Shown here one piece after another: positions 8,665 through 16,652 of a DNA stretch of 64,000 nt. The notes under the pieces are model-generated. The model saw nothing but the letters and a program-made list of their open reading frames with translations. It ran no database searches and had not been told where the DNA came from. The translations under genes were made by a program, and so were the position numbers. Position 1 is the first letter of the stretch. Every line of letters begins with the position of its first letter. Source of the DNA: CAYYYW01 sp964476245 (GTDB taxonomy: Bacteria; Patescibacteriota; Microgenomatia; UBA1406; HO2-37-13b); the NCBI GenBank assembly GCA_964476245.1, contig CAYYYW010000002.1, positions 26,413-90,412 on the forward strand, written 5' to 3'.

Positions 8665-8810
8665 AGCAAGTTGGTTATGCTCTTGTCGCCATAGGCTTAG
8701 CGCTTCTTGTTTTTGTTGTCTGTTCTTTCATTCAAGAAAACAATCGTTTTCGCTCCCCCATTCCTGAAGAAAAAGGAGTAAAGGTGATTTTTGTTACTCC
8801 CTCAAAGTAA
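8661..8810 (+). CDS. Small single-pass membrane protein (49 aa)
   Basis: An ATG at 8661 overlaps the glycosyltransferase stop (ATGA). The product is 49 aa: a hydrophobic helix (YALVAIGLALLVFVVCSF, residues ~6-23), then a short charged tail ending in KGVKVIFVTPSK. The overlap implies translational coupling and a product that works with the GtrB-like enzyme. The family is unknown to me. Confidence 0.65.
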   Translation: MKQVGYALVAIGLALLVFVVCSFIQENNRFRSPIPEEKGVKVIFVTPSK

Positions 8811-8904
8811 CAAAAATCATCCTGAGGAACGAAGTGACGAAGGATCCCCTTAAAATCTGCAACCAATATGATAGAGATTCCTCGACTCCGCTCGGAATGA
8901 CAAA
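8810..8904. repeat. Dispersed inverted-repeat element (TCATTCCGAGCGGAG type)
   Basis: About 95 bases with imperfect inverted ends. The left end reads TCATCCTGAGGAACGAAGTG and the right end, reversed, reads TCATTCCGAGCGGAGTCGAG. The right end is nearly the same sequence as the left end of the element inside miaB (52243-52332). It has no coding capacity and sits between convergent genes. Confidence 0.7.
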
Positions 8905-8912
8905 GAGAACAA

Positions 8913-9326
8913 TTAAAACTCCGGTATTTCAAACTTAAAGAGCTTTCCTTGCCCGCCTAAAAATAAAATGTCAATTATATTTAACATTAGGTAGGAACCA
9001 ACAAAAAGAAGGGTGCCGATCAGTGCCCACTTCAATGTCCCTTGGGCTTTTTTAATACTTTCTGGATTGCCTGCTGAAGTTAAATATTTTAAAGAGCCGA
9101 CAACAAACATGATAAAAAGAACCAAAACAATCAGACCCGAAGCAATAAAAAGAATGTTGCCAAAAATAACCTCAAGACATTTTAGGGTAGGGACACCCTC
9201 AGGCGTAACACAATCTCCCCATTCGGAAATCTGGGCAAAAACCAGAGGCGGTTTTATTAAAAACAAAAACCAAAAGAAGAATTGGACAATTTGAATAGAG
9301 AACATTCTTTGAAGTTTGAGTAACAC
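8913..9326 (-). CDS. Pilin-like small membrane protein (TrbC/VirB2-like)
   Basis: A 137-aa protein with a signal-like hydrophobic N terminus (residues ~10-31, ending VFAQ) and two further membrane helices separated by SAGNPESIKKAQG. This helix - (S/A)GNPE(S/N)IKKAQ - helix arrangement is that of the T4SS_pilin-like families abundant in Patescibacteria. The native role is unproven. It lies 5 bases beyond the next pilin-like gene in the same orientation, and four further paralogs occur in the window. Confidence 0.65.
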   Translation of the reverse strand: MLLKLQRMFSIQIVQFFFWFLFLIKPPLVFAQISEWGDCVTPEGVPTLKCLEVIFGNILFIASGLIVLVLFIMFVVGSLKYLTSAGNPESIKKAQGTLKWALIGTLLFVGSYLMLNIIDILFLGGQGKLFKFEIPEF

Positions 9327-9331
9327 CTTAA

Positions 9332-9709
9332 TTATGTCGATGGCTTAATTAATCTTGGAACACAGATTGGTTTAGATACGCCCAAACCGCAATCATCTCC
9401 TGGAAAGAGGACGTTTTCCAGCAAAACAACAACTGCCATGACAACAAAAACCAGAATTAGACCAATAATGGCATTCATAATCTTATTTCTTGCGTTGTCA
9501 ACGCTTTCTTTATTGCCGCCGGAGGTTATCCATGATATGGCGCCAAGAAGAAGATAAAGAAGAGCGGCTAAACCAGCAATAATGAATAAAAACCTTACAA
9601 AAAACGTAATAACATCGGTTAGTTCTGGGGGCTTAAATCCGAACGCACCCTTTGAAATGATTATATCATCGCTAGCAGCACGAACTTGTCCTATTAATCT
9701 GCTTAACAT
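9332..9709 (-). CDS. Pilin-like small membrane protein (TrbC/VirB2-like)
   Basis: The open frame extends to 9832, but its first 41 codons cover the promoter and tandem-repeat region, so I start at the internal Met (MLSRLIGQVRAA), giving 125 aa. The layout matches its paralogs: a membrane helix (FFVRFLFIIAGLAALLYLLL), the connector SGGNKESVDNARNK, and a second helix (AIIGLILVFVVMAVVVLL), then a Cys-containing tail. It forms a two-gene unit with 8913-9326. Confidence 0.65.
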   Translation of the reverse strand: MLSRLIGQVRAASDDIIISKGAFGFKPPELTDVITFFVRFLFIIAGLAALLYLLLGAISWITSGGNKESVDNARNKIMNAIIGLILVFVVMAVVVLLENVLFPGDDCGLGVSKPICVPRLIKPST

Positions 9710-9748
9710 ATTTGACTTTATCCTAATAAAAAATAATCCCTTTGTCAA

Positions 9749-9800
9749 GGAGTATTTGACAGGAGTATTTGACAGGAGTATTTGACAGGAGTATTTGACA
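9749..9800. repeat. Four tandem 13-base repeats, each with TTGACA
   Basis: GGAGTATTTGACA is repeated four times exactly (9749, 9762, 9775, 9788). Each unit holds a perfect TTGACA -35 hexamer. Only the last copy is correctly spaced to a -10 box. Confidence 0.9.
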
Positions 9801-9823
9801 AAAGAAAAATTGGTTGTTATACT
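9795..9823 (+). promoter_or_regulatory. Sigma-70-type promoter of the surface protein gene
   Basis: TTGACA (9795-9800), a 17-base spacer and TATACT (9818-9823). The predicted start of transcription is near 9830, about six bases before the ATG at 9836, so the mRNA would be leaderless or nearly so. Confidence 0.8.
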
Positions 9824-9835
9824 ATAAGACAAATT

Positions 9836-10195
9836 ATGGAGGGTTTAAATAAAATTATTTCTTTATTTTTAGGATTAATTGTGGTAGTAATTTTCTTTGC
9901 GATTATTACCGGTAGAATTGATTTAAAAAATAGATTTCCTAAATTGGGCAGTCTTCTAACTAAACCAACGGCAAAACCAACTCCGTCAACTGGAAAACCA
10001 AAACCTAAAATAACCATCAGAGTTACTTCAGAATCAACCGAGCCAACAAATCAATACTCCAAAAAGGCAATCTTAACCCCAGCGCAAAAATACAGTAAAA
10101 TTACTACAATACCGGCAACGGGGGCGCCAACGATCCTTCTACCGATCGCCTTCTCTACTTTTTTGGGAGGAATGTTTCTACGGAGAAAAAAATGA
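9836..10195 (+). CDS. Sortase-type cell-surface protein (IPATG motif)
   Basis: The frame is open from 9782, but the promoter's -10 box lies inside that extension, so the ATG at 9836 is the start (119 aa). An N-terminal membrane helix (LGLIVVVIFFAIITG) is followed by a Pro/Thr/Lys-rich low-complexity stretch. The C-terminal sorting signal is IPATGAP, a hydrophobic segment, then RRKK. This matches the LPXTG-like signal used by sortases. The sortase itself is not in the window. Confidence 0.7.
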   Translation: MEGLNKIISLFLGLIVVVIFFAIITGRIDLKNRFPKLGSLLTKPTAKPTPSTGKPKPKITIRVTSESTEPTNQYSKKAILTPAQKYSKITTIPATGAPTILLPIAFSTFLGGMFLRRKK

Positions 10196-10204
10196 TTATT
10201 GGGT

Positions 10205-10325
10205 TGGTAGTAGATAGTAGAAAATAGATCTTAAAGTTAGAAGGTAGAAGATGGAAAAATCTATCTTCCAATCTCCACCTTCAAATTCTACCTTCTACCT
10301 TCTACCTTCTTTCGTCTACTATCAA
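10205..10325. repeat. Imperfect long hairpin with TAGAAGG/CCTTCTA repeats
   Basis: GGTAGTAGATAGTAG near 10205 is matched by CTACTATC near 10316. Internally, AGAAGGTAGAAG faces three tandem CTACCTT units. It lies between convergent genes and could act as a bidirectional terminator or be a decayed repeat. Confidence 0.5.
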
Positions 10326-10328
10326 ATA

Positions 10329-10859
10329 TTACGATCCAAATCCAGGAATCTTTAAAACATTTGTCGCAATGAAGTTGAAGATAAAGGTAGAAAATAGAAC
10401 AAACAATAGACCAATAATAGCTCCATAAATAATTCTTTTTCCGTGATTTAATTTCTCAGGATCAGATTGGGACGTAGCTACAATTCCTGCGCCATAAAGC
10501 AGAAACAAAAAAGCGATCCCCCCAACTATCACGAAAAAAAACTCGCTTATTTGTTTGGTAAATTCTCCTGGCTTGGTTGACAAACAACCCAACATGGTAT
10601 AGTGATGATCTGGATCAGGAGTGGGCAACCCTTCTAAAGTCTTATTTTCTGTAGCGGAATAACCTTTTAAGCCAGGATAAAGACAATCACGACACTTTTC
10701 CCAAGTAGAAGGCAACGATCCATCTTTACAATATCCACAAGCATCACAATTGGCCATGTTTAGCAAAGGAGTGGGGGTATCTATTTGAGCCAAAGAAATC
10801 TTGGACAAAATAGCCAAGCTAAAAATAATTAAGAAAATAATAAGCGCCGCTTTTTTCAT
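10329..10859 (-). CDS. Pilin-like membrane protein with Cys-rich ectodomain
   Basis: A 176-aa protein with a signal peptide (residues 1-24, cleavage after LAQ), then a Cys-rich loop containing CDACGYC, a tryptophan segment and CRDC (residues ~38-60), a further Cys near residue 93, and two C-terminal membrane helices separated by SQSDPEKLNHGKR. The last part is the TrbC/VirB2-like pattern seen in its paralogs. The Cys pairs suggest disulfides or a metal site outside the membrane. Confidence 0.65.
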   Translation of the reverse strand: MKKAALIIFLIIFSLAILSKISLAQIDTPTPLLNMANCDACGYCKDGSLPSTWEKCRDCLYPGLKGYSATENKTLEGLPTPDPDHHYTMLGCLSTKPGEFTKQISEFFFVIVGGIAFLFLLYGAGIVATSQSDPEKLNHGKRIIYGAIIGLLFVLFSTFIFNFIATNVLKIPGFGS

Positions 10860-10929
10860 ATTTCTTAATTACATGTTACATACTACGCGTTTTATTTTCA
10901 ACTCCACATTGACTATAATTTAATTTATC

Positions 10930-12657
10930 ATGAAAAAAGTCATTGTATTTATTCTTGTCTTGTTCTTTTTTATTTGCTTAACCTCGCCAGCGCATGGCGA
11001 CCAACTTGATGATATTAATACCCAACTGGAGAAGCTTAAACAAGATCTTTCTGAATCGCAAAAAGCCACTAAACCGCTTGAGGCAGGTGTGGAAAAACTT
11101 AAAAAACAATTAGATGATTTGCTATCAAAAATTGCCTTAATTGAGGCTGGTGTTGCCAAAAAAGAGAAAGAAGTAAAACAAGGCGAACAGGCATTACTTT
11201 ACCAAAAAAAAATTTTAGATCAGCGAACCAATGCTTATTATAAAAACTCCAAAAAGGCCGAGGTTTCTTTTCTAAACCTTTTAGTGGCTGACAATCTTTC
11301 CGTTTCGCTACAAAACTTTTTCTATCAAAAAACGTTAGCCGATCAAGACAAGAGAACAATTGTTAAAATTGTCTTGTATATAAAAAATCTTGAGGAAAAG
11401 AAAAAACAATTAGAAGAAGAAAAATCGCGGTTAGCCGTGATTAAAACCGACGTTGACAAACAATCACAATTTTTATCTGGTGAAATTGACAAAGCCAAAA
11501 AATACCAGTCCGAGTTGTCAACTAAGATTGCCCAATTATCAGCTCGGCAACAAGAATTAGTTGCCCAAAAACTAGCCAGCTTAAATATTCCCCGTTCCGC
11601 CGCCACTTCATTAGGTGGTTGTATCGATGATCGAAATATCGATTCGGGCTTCAGTCCAAGAATAGCTTTTTTTACTTACGGCGTTCCTAATCGGGTAGGA
11701 ATGAATCAGTTCGGGGCCTACGGAAGGGCAAAGAGCGGTCAAAACGAGGAAGAAATTTTGCGGGCTTATTATGATAATTTTGATCTAAAAAAAGACTATG
11801 ACAGCGGAATCAATATTAACGTAGAAGGCCATGGAACTTTTAATATTGAAGATTATCTCAAAAGAATTTATGAGATGCCAGAGCGTTGGGGAGCTGATGG
11901 TTTTGCCGCTCTAAAAGTTCAGGTCATCGCGTCTCGTTCTTATGCTTTGGCCTATACCAATAACGGCCAGGGATCAATTTGCGCCAGCCAGCAGTGTCAA
12001 GTATTTAAACCGGAAGAAAAAGGTGGACTCTGGAATCAAGCGGTTGAGGAAACCCGAGGTTGGGTAATGGTTCAAGGGGATAACCCAATCAAGGCTTGGT
12101 ATTCATCAACTCATGGTGGCTACATCTTGAAGTCGTCCGAAATTGGTTGGTCTGATACCTCTTGGACAAAACATGGCATTGACACCTCCGCCGGTGTAAG
12201 TAATTTCTCCGATTTACAAAACAACGCCTATGATAAAGAGTCGCCTTGGTTTTATTGTGATTGGGGCTCACGCTCTCAATATAATAAAACAGCTTGGTTG
12301 AAAACCGAGGAGGTGGCTGACATTGTTAATGTCATCTTGTTGGCTAAGCGGTTAACGGAAATTAAAGATAAAGAACATCTTTACCAAATAGACAAACCCA
12401 ATCCCGCCGGCACTGATACTTGGGACCAAGAAAAAGTCAAATCAGAATTGCGCAGTCGCGGAGTAACTCCTTTTAACAATATCAATGATGTTTCCGTTAG
12501 CGCTGATTTTTCAGCCGGTAGAACAACCACTGTCAACTTTTCCGGCGACGGAGGCAATGTTAGTTTTGACGCTTCCGAATTTAAAGATTGGTTTAATCTA
12601 CGCGCACCAGCCAATATCCAAATCGTCGGCCCGCTTTATAATGTGGAGAAAAAATAA
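10930..12657 (+). CDS. SpoIID/LytB domain protein with N-terminal coiled coil
   Basis: A 575-aa exported protein. A signal peptide (residues 1-24) is followed by a long coiled coil (~25-215) like those of murein-hydrolase activators, and then a SpoIID/LytB region (~235-480) with GVPNRVGMNQFGAYGRAK, VIASRSYAL and AWYSSTHGGY. SpoIID proteins are lytic transglycosylases acting on denuded glycan, so a role in wall remodelling is likely. A TATAAT box at 10914-10919 is 10 bases before the ATG. Confidence 0.85.
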   Translation: MKKVIVFILVLFFFICLTSPAHGDQLDDINTQLEKLKQDLSESQKATKPLEAGVEKLKKQLDDLLSKIALIEAGVAKKEKEVKQGEQALLYQKKILDQRTNAYYKNSKKAEVSFLNLLVADNLSVSLQNFFYQKTLADQDKRTIVKIVLYIKNLEEKKKQLEEEKSRLAVIKTDVDKQSQFLSGEIDKAKKYQSELSTKIAQLSARQQELVAQKLASLNIPRSAATSLGGCIDDRNIDSGFSPRIAFFTYGVPNRVGMNQFGAYGRAKSGQNEEEILRAYYDNFDLKKDYDSGININVEGHGTFNIEDYLKRIYEMPERWGADGFAALKVQVIASRSYALAYTNNGQGSICASQQCQVFKPEEKGGLWNQAVEETRGWVMVQGDNPIKAWYSSTHGGYILKSSEIGWSDTSWTKHGIDTSAGVSNFSDLQNNAYDKESPWFYCDWGSRSQYNKTAWLKTEEVADIVNVILLAKRLTEIKDKEHLYQIDKPNPAGTDTWDQEKVKSELRSRGVTPFNNINDVSVSADFSAGRTTTVNFSGDGGNVSFDASEFKDWFNLRAPANIQIVGPLYNVEKK

Positions 12658-12719
12658 ACATATAATTCTTTTTTACATTTTTCAACGACAATTTATTTCA
12701 CCCATGTACCACTATAGGG

Positions 12720-12846
12720 TACAGGGTTTCGCGCTCTGAAACCCTGTTTGGGTAGATGCCCCCCGAGCGCCACAGTGGGATGCCCCACGTGGTGTCCCAT
12801 AAACTCGGGGAGCGCTTTACTTCATTATTTTAATATATTGAAGTGG
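12720..12846. repeat. Cluster of three palindromes between convergent genes
   Basis: Hairpin 1 (12720-12747) has ten-base arms, ACAGGGTTTC and GAAACCCTGT. Hairpin 2 (~12762-12812) has arms CCCCGAG/CTCGGGG and an inner GTGGGATGCCCCAC; its GCGCTCCCCGA end recurs at 43567. Hairpin 3 (12820-12846) is an AT-rich palindrome around CTTCA...TGAAG that recurs at 31822-31850. No gene is seen in 12658-12912. Confidence 0.65.
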
Positions 12847-12912
12847 ATGATCATAAAAAGCCGAAAACCAACCTGTTAGGTTGATTAATAGGTTGATTGA
12901 CAAATGTAAGAT

Positions 12913-13503
12913 TCACGGCCGCGGGTGGTAGCCTGATTTTTTAAGAAGAGGAATTAAATATTCCAGTGGCAATCCATGAGTTAAACCCGTAAGGGAACCG
13001 GAGATTTTATCAATTAAGCCCAAAACATAAAGCTCGGAGGCGGCGTAGGCAGCCGCCCAGGTGGTAACGGGAAATCTTTTGACATAATTTTTTATTTCCT
13101 TATTTTCCATCTGGCGAAACCGTATTGTTGTTTTAGCTGTTTTTAAAATTTTAAGATTGCGAACGTTGTCAATATAGCAAAAACCAGTGTAACAAATAGC
13201 TAATTTTCCAGAAAGTGTTTTAAGCATCGTTGTTGCCTCCATTCGATCTTTGGGTTTTTCTAACAGTTTTCCTTCACAAACAGTGAAAGTATCACCGGCG
13301 ATAATAATTCCTTTATGGTTTCGGCTGATTTTCTCAGCTTTGATTTGAGCCACTTTTCTTGCCCGTAAACTAGGATTTCTTTCTTCAATCGCTTTTTCGT
13401 CAATGTCAGCTGCGTTAACTTTAAAAGGAATGTTTAAACTGTCAAGAATTTTCTCTCTATTTTTTGACTGGGAAGCGAGAACAATCGGTGATAAATTTAA
13501 CAT
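12913..13503 (-). CDS. maf: Maf-like nucleotide pyrophosphatase
   Basis: A 196-aa house-cleaning enzyme that hydrolyses non-canonical or methylated NTPs. The family's N-terminal motif appears as VLASQSKNREKIL (residues ~8-20), followed by DIDEKAIEERNPSL, IIIAGDTFTVCEGKLLEKP and LKTLSGK. Length is normal. It follows the ABC ATPase gene by two bases and is probably co-transcribed with it. Confidence 0.85.
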   Translation of the reverse strand: MLNLSPIVLASQSKNREKILDSLNIPFKVNAADIDEKAIEERNPSLRARKVAQIKAEKISRNHKGIIIAGDTFTVCEGKLLEKPKDRMEATTMLKTLSGKLAICYTGFCYIDNVRNLKILKTAKTTIRFRQMENKEIKNYVKRFPVTTWAAAYAASELYVLGLIDKISGSLTGLTHGLPLEYLIPLLKKSGYHPRP

Positions 13504-13505
13504 TA

Positions 13506-14483
13506 TTAACTTGTATTTTTATTTTTAAATATCTTTCTAATTACATCCTCTATCTTCTCCTCCTCAATGGTAATGTCAATAAAAGGAAGGCGTCGACTAA
13601 TCAACTCAACTTTTTTTGCCAACCGCTCTCTTACGACTTTAAAAACAACCATTGGGAAAGAAATGTTATAAATATCGCCAATCTTAGCCAGTTCTTTCAA
13701 GTCGACTGTATTTTCCAAAATTACGGTGATAATTTTTTCTTTGGCATATTTTTTAACAATTTCTTCCAAAAGACCATCGTAAATAATTTTGCCCTCATCA
13801 ATAATCATTACCCGCTTGGCTAATTGACGAACATCTTCCATGTGGTGACTGGTTAAAATAATAGTGGCTTGATAAATTCTTTGGTAGTCTTTAATAAAGT
13901 CGCGGATTGTTTTTTGAGCCACCAGATCAAGGCCGATGGTTGGTTCATCTAAAAAGAGAACTTTCGGTTGATGAAGAAGTGAAGCAATTAACTCCATCTT
14001 CATTCTCTCACCCAAAGACAACGTCTTCACCGGCTGATTAATTATGTCCTGACAATCTAAAAGCGAAGTTAATTTTCCCAACGTTTCTTTAAACTGTTGG
14101 TCCTCAATTTCATAAATTTCTTTATTTAATAAAAAACTGTCGTAGGCGGGCAAGTCCCACAATAACTGATTCCGTTGACCCATGAGAAAAACAATTTGTT
14201 TTAAAAATTCCGCTTTTTTTGCAAAAGGGGCAAAGCCCAAAACGGAAATCTCGCCTGAAGTGGGATATAAAATTCCGGAAAGAACTTTCATGGCGCTGGT
14301 TTTACCTGCCCCATTGGGACCAATTAAGCCAACCAATTCTCCTTTTCCTATTTTAAAAGAAACCTTATTGAGACCAATTATTTTTTTGTATTGTCTTTGA
14401 ATAATATTTTTCCAAAGCCCAACCCAGCCTTTTTCTTTTTTAGGAACATAATAAATCTTGGTTAAATTTTTGACAGAAATCAT
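13506..14483 (-). CDS. ABC transporter ATP-binding protein (COG4586-like)
   Basis: A 325-aa ATPase with an N-terminal extension before Walker A (GPNGAGKT, residues 55-62), the signature LSLGE (155-159) and Walker B VLFLDEP (175-181). The pattern (KEKGWVGLWKNII before the NBD, then FLMGQRNQLLWDLPA) matches the ATPase that usually sits beside two six-helix permeases of the COG4587/COG3694 type. Those permeases lie 36 kb away at 50089-51674, so the transporter operon appears split. The substrate is unknown. Confidence 0.85.
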   Translation of the reverse strand: MISVKNLTKIYYVPKKEKGWVGLWKNIIQRQYKKIIGLNKVSFKIGKGELVGLIGPNGAGKTSAMKVLSGILYPTSGEISVLGFAPFAKKAEFLKQIVFLMGQRNQLLWDLPAYDSFLLNKEIYEIEDQQFKETLGKLTSLLDCQDIINQPVKTLSLGERMKMELIASLLHQPKVLFLDEPTIGLDLVAQKTIRDFIKDYQRIYQATIILTSHHMEDVRQLAKRVMIIDEGKIIYDGLLEEIVKKYAKEKIITVILENTVDLKELAKIGDIYNISFPMVVFKVVRERLAKKVELISRRLPFIDITIEEEKIEDVIRKIFKNKNTS

Positions 14484-14558
14484 GGGATAATTATAACCAA
14501 TGTTGTAATAATAAAAATGTGGTTGAAATTTTTAATAAGTTTAATTACCATAAGAAAC

Positions 14559-14888
14559 ATGTCTATTCTGAACATAACCAAAGACAGTTTCCAAAAGGAA
14601 GTTTTAGAGGATAAGGGTGTTGTTTTTGTTGATTTTTATGCCGAATGGTGTGGGCCATGTAAAATGGTCGGGCCGATTATCAACGAGCTGGCCGAAAGCA
14701 ACGAATATAAAAACAAAGTAAAATTTGCAAAAGTTAATGTTGATTCTAACCAAGAATTAGCCAGTCAATACAGTGTCTTCTCTATTCCTAGTTTTGTTAT
14801 CTTCAAAAACGGAAAGCTTGCTCACCAATTTGTAGGAGCGATGGGAAAAGAAGGTTTTGTTGAAGAAATTAAAAAAGCTCTTGGTTGA
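14559..14888 (+). CDS. trxA: Thioredoxin
   Basis: The open frame begins at 14517, but the fold begins at the internal Met (MSILNITKDSFQ), giving 109 aa, which is the usual length. The redox motif WCGPCK is preceded by VVFVDFYAEW, and the cis-Pro loop is seen in SIPSFVIFKNG. It supplies reducing equivalents, possibly to the ribonucleotide reductase encoded at 17875-20244. It is monocistronic and divergent from the ABC ATPase. Confidence 0.9.
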   Translation: MSILNITKDSFQKEVLEDKGVVFVDFYAEWCGPCKMVGPIINELAESNEYKNKVKFAKVNVDSNQELASQYSVFSIPSFVIFKNGKLAHQFVGAMGKEGFVEEIKKALG

Positions 14889-14895
14889 AATTAAA

Positions 14896-15318
14896 CTATC
14901 CACGAACAACTCTCACCACATGTCCATGAATTATCTTTAGGGTTAAGTGGGCTTTCTGAAGTATATACCATGCCAGGGTCGCTAACCAACGTAGCGAAGA
15001 ATAAATCGGCGCATGAAGTCCTTGTAAAACCTTATCGTCAGAAATTGGCAAAACAACAGTTTGATAAGATGGGAATTTTGTAGATGTTACTACCTGTAAG
15101 CCCATTTTTTTAAGATTGGGAGGTAATTCAATCGTTTCCCTTCTTGGGTAGATAAAGGGCCTCGCCTCTTTTTCTGGCTTATGTTCAACTATTTCTTTTA
15201 TTTCATATTCTTCCGGCGCTGACAGAATTGGCTCAGCTTCTTTTGGCTTAGAAACAACTCTTTGTCGCTTGTGTTGTTTTATTAAATCCTCAATCGGGGT
15301 ATAGTTTTTTGTCGTCAC
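14896..15318 (-). CDS. Hypothetical protein, probable leaderless GTG start
   Basis: The frame is open to an ATG at 15351, but a TATAAT box (15325-15330, minus strand) lies inside that extension and points to the GTG at 15318 as both first base and start codon (140 aa). The product has a basic N terminus (IEDLIKQHKRQRV), a Pro/Glu-rich middle, and a compact C-terminal half ending GHVVRVVRG. No family recognised. It is convergent with thioredoxin. Confidence 0.55.
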   Translation of the reverse strand: MTTKNYTPIEDLIKQHKRQRVVSKPKEAEPILSAPEEYEIKEIVEHKPEKEARPFIYPRRETIELPPNLKKMGLQVVTSTKFPSYQTVVLPISDDKVLQGLHAPIYSSLRWLATLAWYILQKAHLTLKIIHGHVVRVVRG

Positions 15319-15369
15319 AAGATGATTATAGCAAAAAAGCAGCAAAAACATCCCCTTTCTTAGAAAGAA

Positions 15370-16482
15370 TCAACAGGTGGTTAAGCCTCTTTCTTCTGCT
15401 TCTTTTTTGGTAATACCACAATGAGGACAACAGTCGCCCACCGGCGGCTTGGATTTTTCTCCACAGTTTGGACAAATAAAATCTTCTTGGTCTTTATTTT
15501 TACCAGAAAAACTTCTCTGAACCATTTGTCGATAATTTGAAGAAAGATTGGAAATTTCTTCTAATTTCAAAACCGGTATAATTTCTAATAAATCAGCATA
15601 AGAAATGACGCTCCCACCGCATCCTCCTCCCAAGAAAAGTTGCTTTACATTCTCCTTTTCCATCACCCCGGCATAAACTTGAAAATAAGCTTGCTTAATG
15701 GCTTCCGAAGAAACGTAAGATCCTCCTTCTGTCACTACCCTTTCGGCAATCATTTTTGTGTTAATCGAGGCTCTTAGTTGACCCTTTTTTGATTTTTCCA
15801 GTTCGTCCAAAATCATGGCTAAAGTATAATCTTGAACCCCACCAAAATGATTTTTTTTAGAAAAAATCCTTATGTTTTTATTTTCCCACTCATGTCTTAA
15901 AAAGTCTTCAAAGGAAAAATTTGATAAAACCGGGGTAGTAATAAAAGCAATTATTTTCTTTTGAATATCGGTCATTGAGTTTATTTGATCATATAATTCA
16001 CTAAACAGTTCATTCAACCACCTTTCTCCCTCTTTGTTTAAAGAAATAGCAAAATTAACCACTTTTTCCCCATCAAAAGACATCAGGTAAAGTTGACCAA
16101 TATCGTAGGGTTTTTGGTACTTCTCTGGTGATGGACTTTCAAAACTGGCCAGACCAGGAGAAGAATATAAAAAAACTAATTGATCTGGGTGTTGGTAAGC
16201 TATTTCTAAAGCCAAGGTAATCCCCTGACGACAAAAACCGCCTCTCTCCTTTTCATCAATCTCAAGTTTTGTCCCTTTTTTCAGATTAGTAAAAATTTCC
16301 CCATCAGTCAGCCAATAGGGATAGGGTAAAGAAACCGGGTGATCGCGGGCAACATGAAGTTCGCTAGATCTTAAATTTGATTCAAGTTCTTCAACACGTT
16401 CTTCCGGAGGTAAAGAATTTAATCTCTGAGCTTCGACGGAATGATCAAAGCCTAAATGAGCTAATGAACGTTCAACTCCCAT
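15370..16482 (-). CDS. Unknown zinc-ribbon protein under a B12-type riboswitch
   Basis: A 370-aa protein with no family I recognise. Visible features are a predicted soluble alpha/beta body, a glycine-rich LFLGGGCGGSVISYADLLE (residues ~286-304), and a C-terminal zinc ribbon of two knuckles, CPNCG and CCPHCG (~340-357), ending in GLTTC. A conserved-looking CRQGITLALEI occurs near residue 86. The start lies about 30 bases after a probable cobalamin aptamer, and the first codons can pair with the aptamer's B12-box region. A cobalamin-related role is therefore inferred, not shown. Confidence 0.6.
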   Translation of the reverse strand: MGVERSLAHLGFDHSVEAQRLNSLPPEERVEELESNLRSSELHVARDHPVSLPYPYWLTDGEIFTNLKKGTKLEIDEKERGGFCRQGITLALEIAYQHPDQLVFLYSSPGLASFESPSPEKYQKPYDIGQLYLMSFDGEKVVNFAISLNKEGERWLNELFSELYDQINSMTDIQKKIIAFITTPVLSNFSFEDFLRHEWENKNIRIFSKKNHFGGVQDYTLAMILDELEKSKKGQLRASINTKMIAERVVTEGGSYVSSEAIKQAYFQVYAGVMEKENVKQLFLGGGCGGSVISYADLLEIIPVLKLEEISNLSSNYRQMVQRSFSGKNKDQEDFICPNCGEKSKPPVGDCCPHCGITKKEAEERGLTTC

Positions 16483-16499
16483 ATTTTTCCCTGCTCGAG

Positions 16500-16615
16500 G
16501 TTGTAGACTTGAACGGTTCCGGACTTTCCCGATTAGATCGGAATCACCGTAGCGGCACTGTCTGGGATTTCCTACCTGACGGCAGGTAAGTCACCCAGTT
16601 CCCGTCACTCAAGCC
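16500..16615 (-). promoter_or_regulatory. Probable cobalamin riboswitch
   Basis: Read on the minus strand: GGGAA, then CTGGG/CCCAG enclosing GTG...AAATCC, then CCGCTACGGTGA (compare the family core CCGCnACTGTgA), and a B12-box-like AAGTCCGGAACCGTTC (16511-16526). The loop that normally reads GGTG-nAAAtCC is split by a 20-base hairpin (16571-16590, CTTACCTG...CAGGTAGG) that looks like an inserted palindrome. Arms GAAC-C-GTTCAA and TTGAACGTTC could pair across the start codon region of the downstream gene, suggesting control of translation initiation. Confidence 0.6.
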
Positions 16616-16652
16616 TTTAAATTTCTAATTGTAGATGATAAGCAATTGAAAA

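Noticed and set aside
9749..9800. CRISPR-like direct repeats
   Set aside because: The units are contiguous, 13 bases, without spacers; they are tandem promoter boxes.
9710..9832. N-terminal extension of the pilin-like gene at 9332
   Set aside because: It translates the tandem repeat and promoter region and lacks a membrane or signal pattern.
15319..15351. ATG start of the hypothetical protein at 14896
   Set aside because: The TATAAT box lies within this stretch, so the GTG at 15318 is the likelier start.
16495..16600. RNase P RNA 5' domain (CAGACAGTGCCGC, GGGAAAGTCCGGA)
   Set aside because: The later conserved RNase P blocks are absent, and the same bases fit the order of cobalamin aptamer elements better.
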